Source: CAYLVJ01 sp964501525 (GTDB lineage Bacteria; Patescibacteriota; Minisyncoccia; Minisyncoccales; CAYTKG01). From it: 9,508 bases of DNA. The notes beneath the pieces are model-generated. The model was not told the origin of the DNA, ran no database searches, and was given only the letters and a program-made list of their open reading frames with translations. Below, piece after piece: positions 5,104 through 9,508 of the stretch. Both the position numbers and the translations under genes were made by a program. The stretch spans positions 1-9,508 of the forward strand of contig CAZCSI010000019.1 in NCBI GenBank assembly GCA_964501525.1, read 5' to 3'. The stretch's first letter is position 1. Every line of letters begins with the position of its first letter.

Positions 5104-8100
5104 AAGGATAAACCACATAAAGGTGCTTGGAAACGATAAATAAGATGCCGTCCGGTTTCATTATAAACTTGCTTATACTTGAACCCTCTTGGGGCGGAGG
5201 TGAGAGGTAGAAAGAGTTAATTGAACCGCTTCCCAGAGGGTGAATATTGATATGGGCGCTCAGTATTCCGTTGCCTGCAAAATAAACATGGTTGTTGGTT
5301 ATTAAGGCCGGGGAGGTAGACAATGCCTTATTTTCTCCTTTTGGCACACGCCAAGGCGTTTCCTGAAGTTCTTGTCCCGTATCGGAATCCAGAATAAGAA
5401 ACCAGGCGTAACCCAAGCGTCTGTGAGGGAAATAAAGCTTTTGGTGCGGAGACAGAACAGGTCCGGCTGGAGCGTTTGTCAACCCAGAGAGGGCCCACTT
5501 TACAGTTCCATCAGGGGTAAAAGCGTGCAGCCCTCTATCGACAAAAGCGTAGATCGTATTGTCTGGCCCAATAGTTGGAGCAGGGCAGCCCCCGGTACGG
5601 TCCGTAAACTCGGTTTTCCATTTCAGTCCTTCAAAAGCCGAAACAGCGTATATATTTTTCTCGTCTCCAAAATATACAACACCTCCTGAGACTGCGGGAG
5701 AGGACTCATAAAAACCGCTTGTTGTGCCCTGATACTGACAGGCAAACTCGAGTTCAGGTTGGAGGCCAGCTTCTGTGTTTTCTGTGTCAAAAAACCAATT
5801 AAGTTTTCCATCTTTGCCTACTTCGAATAAAGAAAAGCCCGTTGATTGCCCTAAGCTATCGTTTATGCACTTGCCGAGAAGATATATTTTATCTTTTGAA
5901 ACGGTTGGCGGCTGAAGATAGTTTATAGACAAGGGAAAGTCCCAGATTTTATTTCCTAACTGGTCTAAAGCGAATAATGTGTTTGAAAGACCTATTACGG
6001 TTCCGTCCGAAAGTACTGCCAGACCATGAATATGATTGCCCACCGGGGTGAACCATTTTTGTTCAAGATCAGGCGTGAGAGCACCTATTCCCTTGTCAGT
6101 GGCAAAATACAAAATATCGTGGGCACCGATTACAGCATCGTTAATTTCATAACCTTTTGCTATCTGCTCTATATTGTTTATATTTTCCGGCCCTGCGGAG
6201 GAGACATAAGCGCTTTTGCGGGCGTTTTTCCCGCTCTGGGGCCAAGCAAAATTATCCGGTGAGTCTCCTGTTTCAAAACTTACAACATTAGAAAGCGGGG
6301 ACGAGTATCGTTCATTATTTGTTTTAACGGCGAAGTAATAAGTTCTATCGTAATTGAGGGGCCAGATCGTTGCCTGTTCTTGATTGCCTGCTGAGCTGAC
6401 CTCCGGCTTGTCTTCAAGCGAAAGGGCTTCATTCCAAGTATCTTTGTTTATCGGCTCATCAATTAGATATCGGATCTCGTAAGAAAGTTGTTCCTGTGAA
6501 GAAGTGTGGTCCTGGGGAGCGGTCCAGTTGAGAACAGCCTTGCCTAGGTCGGAGTCGCTTTGAACTTGGTTTATCGAGAGATCGGTTATTCTCTCAGGTG
6601 CTTGTAGAGGACTGTTTATGTTTTTCGGCGTGCCGTTAATCGGGTTTCCATCTGCATCCTTCCCGTTTCTGATATATCCGTTGTTGGTTACCCAATTATT
6701 CAGATGAGACCCTTCTCTTAAGGGGTCTATTCTTTCCATACTTGATTTTGTATCGTTATCGCCGTCGAACCATTCGCCTGAGCAGTCTATTCTGTCAACA
6801 ACAACACCGTCAGGGTTTTTTAACTCAAGAATCTCCCCGTCGTTGTGGAGCCCTCCGCTGCCGAAAGAACCATACCAGTTGGCTGCAATATCGCTTACAG
6901 CGGAATCATCCGTTCTTTCTAAAAGATAAAAGCTGTCCACGGGCAGTAAGCCGCTTAATGAGATATTCGGACTTCCATCCTGGGCGCTTAACGTCCAACC
7001 CTCAAGCTCTACATCTGAAGTAGAGGCGTTATAAAGTTCTATCCATTCATCGTGGGGAGAGCTTTGAGTTCCCATCCAAGCCACCTCATTAATTACTATT
7101 CTTCCATCGCTTTCCAACTCTGGCTTATCTTCCGGTTCTTCAGGCTCAGGCTCCTCAGGCTCAGGCTCCTCAGGCTCAGGTTCCTCAGGCTCAGGTTCCT
7201 CAGGCTCAGGCTCTGTTTCCTCAGGCTCTGTTTCCTCAAGCTCTGTTTCCTCAAGCTCTGTTTCCTCAGTCTCTGTTTCCTCAGATTCAGGTTCGCTAGC
7301 GGGAGGTGAAGGAGTAGAAGAGCCGGGGCTTTGGCTGGGCCCCGTATCGTTCTCAACATAAGCACAGTCCTGATCTATTATGTTTTGCAGAGTTATTTCT
7401 CCGATGCCGCTTACCCTCGTTAGGTTATAAACAGATAAGAATGGCCGGGCGTCTATTATTCTCTGAGCTATGACCGGGCCGATGCCGGTTATTGCCTGTA
7501 ACTCTTGTTTGGAGGCGGTATTGATGTTTACAGGACAGATGTCTGCTGTGGTTTCTTGTTCGTCTTCCTCCTCTTCTTCGTACATTTGTTCATCGGGTAT
7601 CTCTTCACCCTCAACACCTGTTTTAAGGTCTGTCCCTTCGACATAGGCACAGCCCTGATTTATTATGTTTTGCAAGGTTATCTCGCCGATACCGCTTACG
7701 TTTATCAGGTAGTAAACAGAAGAAAACGGTCTGCCATCTATTATTCTTTGGGCTAACACGGGCCCGACCCCGATTATTTTTTGCAGCTCCTCTTTGGAAG
7801 CAGTGTTAATATCAACAGCACAGACATCGGTTTCTCCTAAAACCTCTTTTTTCGGAAGTTTGGCCTTTTCTATCTCTTGAGCTATCTTCTCCGCCTGTTC
7901 TTTTATCTTTTTTAAGGTTTCTTCTATTTCTGATAGAGACGATTCGGTTTCTTGTTCTTCTTTCTTGCCAGCGCCCTGTTCGCTTTCTTGAGTAGAAGGC
8001 CTTGAAGGTGAAGCAGTTTCTTGTTCTTTGTCTTCTTTTTCTTCACTTGTTTCTTCAATGCTTTCTGACCTCTCTGCTTCTTTTGTCTCCTTCGTTTCTT

Positions 8101-9076
8101 CCGGCGCTTGAACCGATCCCATGAAAAAATCTTCCTTGCTGATTAAGCTTTTGATAATGCTCCACACTGTTCCGCTTAAGTTTTTCAAGATATCTAATCG
8201 CCCGAAGAGAATATCCGTTATTTTACCAATCAGAAAACTTTTTGCTCTCTTTTTGAGGCTGTCGATTATTCTTCTTAAAAATCCCGGGTTGTCAAATTCA
8301 AAATGAGGAACTGTTTCCGGGTATTCGATCTCTATTTCTGGAGTATTTACCCATCTATAAATGTCAGAGTCTGTTTTTTCGACCTTTCCTCTTATTCTTA
8401 AGACAAAAGGAGGGAGTTTTTCTTTTTCATACTCGTCTGAATACCAGAAGTCTTTAAGGGTAGTCTGTGGAACAGGTATGTTATCCTCCGAGAAGAAAGA
8501 GATGCTTACTTCCGCCCTTCTGAAAGGTTTGTTTTTATCCGGTCTGTAAACGATTATATAAGGCAGTCTTAGTTTTACACTCTTCCCTTGTATTGATTTA
8601 TAGAAAATAGACAGCTCTCCCAGGGCCGTTTTCATGTTGTTTAGAAAAAGCAGCTCGGTCGCTTTTTCTATAGCCATTTTGACGCTTAATTTTTCGATCT
8701 CTTCTATTAAAAACTCTCCTTTGGTTGGCGAAGCAACAAAAAGGGCGGTTTTGTAAACCGCCTTGAGCATGTCTTTGCCTATTTCTTGAGGTACGTAGAT
8801 GAAATTGTAGTCTAGAACATGAGCCTTAACACCCTTTCTTATTATGACCAGCACAGCTTGATCCTGAGCGCTGGATAAAGCGCTCGACAAAAGCCCTGTC
8901 CATTCTTTATACAGGGCCCCTAAAAGACTGTTCAAAATTTTCTTTGCATCGCTTTTTGGAAGAGATAGCTGATTTTCTATTTCCTTCTGAGTTACGGCTT
9001 CTGTTCTTTGAAAGGAGGCAAAACAAAAAAAGATACAGAGAAAAAATAAAGATAATATGAGTATTCTCTTGCGCAC
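5102..9076 (-). CDS. Large secreted modular protein: HhH-HhH-lamin tail-FN3-PQQ propeller, 1324 aa
   Basis: The start is GTG at 9076; it places a clear Sec signal peptide (RKRILILSLFFLCIFFCFA, cleavage probably after TEA27) at the N-terminus. No Shine-Dalgarno or lipobox is seen. In order: an unrecognised region (28-320) with amphipathic helices at 265-312; an acidic coiled linker (325-410); ComEA-like helix-hairpin-helix domains at 417-479 and 512-574 (VDINTAS...GVGPVLAQRII and VNINTAS...GIGPVIAQRII); a Glu/Pro stalk (595-650); a lamin-tail domain (658-822: VINEVAWMG, DEWIELYN, closing NGTPKN); a fibronectin III domain (824-937); and a PQQ-type propeller of about seven blades (940-1324; motifs such as YFGDEKNIYAVS followed by GLKW). 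HhH domains bind DNA non-specifically in ComEA, so surface DNA capture or attachment is possible. No enzymatic residues are recognised. It lies 15 nt downstream of another exported-protein gene. Confidence 0.92.
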   Translation of the reverse strand: MRKRILILSLFFLCIFFCFASFQRTEAVTQKEIENQLSLPKSDAKKILNSLLGALYKEWTGLLSSALSSAQDQAVLVIIRKGVKAHVLDYNFIYVPQEIGKDMLKAVYKTALFVASPTKGEFLIEEIEKLSVKMAIEKATELLFLNNMKTALGELSIFYKSIQGKSVKLRLPYIIVYRPDKNKPFRRAEVSISFFSEDNIPVPQTTLKDFWYSDEYEKEKLPPFVLRIRGKVEKTDSDIYRWVNTPEIEIEYPETVPHFEFDNPGFLRRIIDSLKKRAKSFLIGKITDILFGRLDILKNLSGTVWSIIKSLISKEDFFMGSVQAPEETKETKEAERSESIEETSEEKEDKEQETASPSRPSTQESEQGAGKKEEQETESSLSEIEETLKKIKEQAEKIAQEIEKAKLPKKEVLGETDVCAVDINTASKEELQKIIGVGPVLAQRIIDGRPFSSVYYLINVSGIGEITLQNIINQGCAYVEGTDLKTGVEGEEIPDEQMYEEEEEDEQETTADICPVNINTASKQELQAITGIGPVIAQRIIDARPFLSVYNLTRVSGIGEITLQNIIDQDCAYVENDTGPSQSPGSSTPSPPASEPESEETETEETELEETELEETEPEETEPEPEEPEPEEPEPEEPEPEEPEPEEPEDKPELESDGRIVINEVAWMGTQSSPHDEWIELYNASTSDVELEGWTLSAQDGSPNISLSGLLPVDSFYLLERTDDSAVSDIAANWYGSFGSGGLHNDGEILELKNPDGVVVDRIDCSGEWFDGDNDTKSSMERIDPLREGSHLNNWVTNNGYIRNGKDADGNPINGTPKNINSPLQAPERITDLSINQVQSDSDLGKAVLNWTAPQDHTSSQEQLSYEIRYLIDEPINKDTWNEALSLEDKPEVSSAGNQEQATIWPLNYDRTYYFAVKTNNERYSSPLSNVVSFETGDSPDNFAWPQSGKNARKSAYVSSAGPENINNIEQIAKGYEINDAVIGAHDILYFATDKGIGALTPDLEQKWFTPVGNHIHGLAVLSDGTVIGLSNTLFALDQLGNKIWDFPLSINYLQPPTVSKDKIYLLGKCINDSLGQSTGFSLFEVGKDGKLNWFFDTENTEAGLQPELEFACQYQGTTSGFYESSPAVSGGVVYFGDEKNIYAVSAFEGLKWKTEFTDRTGGCPAPTIGPDNTIYAFVDRGLHAFTPDGTVKWALSGLTNAPAGPVLSPHQKLYFPHRRLGYAWFLILDSDTGQELQETPWRVPKGENKALSTSPALITNNHVYFAGNGILSAHINIHPLGSGSINSFYLSPPPQEGSSISKFIMKPDGILFIVSKHLYVVYP
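7141..7290 (-). repeat. Ten 15-bp tandem units encoding the Glu/Pro stalk
   Basis: From 7141 to 7290 the DNA has a strict 15-bp period. On the plus strand CAGGCTCAGGCTCCT occurs twice exactly and twice with one change, followed by a transitional unit and then five units of the TTTCCTCAAGCTCTG type. They encode PEPEE units and ETELE-type units. The array gives a stiff, highly acidic spacer between the HhH pair and the lamin-tail domain, and is likely to change copy number by slippage. Confidence 0.9.
7355..7543 (-). repeat. Second HhH domain, copy of 7640-7828
   Basis: Residues 512-574 repeat residues 417-479 with the same length and no gaps. Both copies contain INTASK(E/Q)ELQ, GxGPVxAQRIID, RPF, SVY and VSGIGEITLQNII. 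Both are framed by cysteines 57 residues apart (C514 and C571 here). The DNA is also similar, so this is an internal duplication separated by an acidic 32-residue linker. Confidence 0.88.
7640..7828 (-). repeat. First HhH domain, framed by a cysteine pair
   Basis: Residues 417-479 form a ComEA-type double HhH unit: hairpin 1 IIGVGPVLAQRI and hairpin 2 VSGIGEITLQNI. C419 precedes the domain and C476 closes it, the same spacing as in the second copy. In an exported protein a disulfide stapling the two ends of each domain is likely. Confidence 0.88.
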
Positions 9077-9091
9077 GCTACGCGTACTAAA

Positions 9092-9508
9092 TTAGTCTAT
9101 TGATACGGTTTTTATAAAATCTTCAAATTTTTCAGAACACCGATCTTTATCTGCCAAACTGGATTCTACGTTCAAAACCAGTAACCTGCTCTTGAATAGT
9201 TTGTTAACAGGGGTGGCTACACCTTCTTTATACAGGTTTGTTTCTTCTATTTCGCTCTTATACCTAATTGATTCTCTGCCGTCTATTTGGACAATATTTT
9301 TTTGGGTGATATAAGCTTGGACCAAACTGTCAAGCGGTTCTTCCAAGACGCTCAAGTTTGTTTTCTTGTATATGACAGAGGGCGATATGAGGCAGCCCTT
9401 CATGTTTGGAGGAGGGCTATCTTGATCGAAATCTGGGCTAAGAACAAAAACACTATTGTTTTTTTCTTGCACTGTCCACCCATTAGGGACATCAAAGCTA
9501 ATGCCTGC
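9092..9508 (-). CDS. C-terminal part of an exported PsbP-like-domain protein, partial (runs off right edge)
   Basis: The frame is open from the right edge to TAA at 9094-9092 and encodes 138 residues; the true start lies outside the window. The GTG at 9472 is only an internal valine (GWTVQEK), not a start. The visible N-terminal stretch ISFDVPNGWTV matches the F-x-x-P-x-G-W signature of small exported PsbP/Mog1-like domains, common in secreted or lipoprotein-type proteins. A beta-rich domain follows with a pattern like VFVLSPDF, GCLISPSVIY, IVQIDGRESIRY and SRLLVLNVES. It ends DRCSEKFEDFIKTVSID, a likely closing helix as in this fold. Two cysteines are present (CLIS and RCSE). The function is unknown. 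The gene precedes the large secreted-protein gene by 15 nt in the same frame, so the two are almost certainly cotranscribed and act outside the cytoplasm. Confidence 0.7.
   Translation of the reverse strand, partial: AGISFDVPNGWTVQEKNNSVFVLSPDFDQDSPPPNMKGCLISPSVIYKKTNLSVLEEPLDSLVQAYITQKNIVQIDGRESIRYKSEIEETNLYKEGVATPVNKLFKSRLLVLNVESSLADKDRCSEKFEDFIKTVSID

Noticed and set aside
7052..7309. Plus-strand Leu/Arg-rich reading frame
   Set aside because: It is the antisense of the Glu/Pro repeat array of the secreted protein; its regular Leu-Arg pattern comes only from the 15-bp DNA repeats.
9470..9472. GTG at 9472 as the start of the last gene
   Set aside because: The frame stays open to the window edge and the motif FDVPNGWTV runs straight across it, so this GTG is an internal valine codon.
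1..9508. tRNA, rRNA or riboswitch
   Set aside because: No cloverleaf with a TTC-containing T-arm, no conserved rRNA segment and no recognised riboswitch core was seen in the non-coding stretches.

Overview
The window looks like chromosomal DNA of a bacterium with the standard genetic code: TGG encodes Trp throughout and no in-frame TGA is needed. The mix of a ClpB-type ATPase, a short HtrA-like membrane protein and a large secreted protein with HhH, lamin-tail, fibronectin III and PQQ-propeller modules is what I would expect from an uncultured Candidate Phyla Radiation (Patescibacteria/Parcubacteria-like) lineage. That assignment is an inference from gene content. No rRNA or tRNA is present to confirm it.

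Left part (1-1325). Two small minus-strand genes encode membrane proteins (593-414, and 340 running off the left edge). Each has a perfect AAGGAGG ribosome binding site, and a near-consensus promoter lies upstream at 639-667. Two hairpins separate them. A plus-strand gene (896-1279) encodes a compact pentapeptide-repeat protein and ends in a strong intrinsic terminator.

Middle part (1326-5103). An AT-rich control region holds three exact 22-bp tandem repeats, each with a GACAC-N4-GTGTC dyad. Two further perfect palindromes follow, the second ending 4 bp before the ATG. They precede a two-gene operon: a ClpB-like AAA+ unfoldase (1596-4271) and, 1 nt later, a membrane-anchored HtrA/trypsin-fold protein (4273-4992) that appears to have lost all three catalytic residues. 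The Clp protein combines a full ClpB-length coiled-coil middle domain with a ClpC-like loop carrying an IGF tripeptide, the kind of loop that docks ClpP. The operon ends at a clean intrinsic terminator.

Right part (5077-9508). A second hairpin separates the Clp operon from a convergent minus-strand gene (9076-5102). It encodes a 1324-residue secreted modular protein: signal peptide, unrecognised N-terminal region, acidic linker, two ComEA-like helix-hairpin-helix domains each framed by a cysteine pair, a Glu/Pro stalk encoded by 15-bp tandem repeats, a lamin-tail domain, a fibronectin III domain and a C-terminal PQQ-type beta-propeller. Its upstream neighbour, 15 nt away in the same frame, is the C-terminal part of a protein with an FDVPNGW motif typical of small exported PsbP-like domains; it runs off the right edge.

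The two halves suggest two themes: envelope or cytoplasmic protein quality control under a dedicated repeat-based operator (Clp plus pseudoprotease), and a cell-surface protein that may bind DNA or another extracellular polymer. I see no CRISPR array, transposase, integrase or RNA gene.
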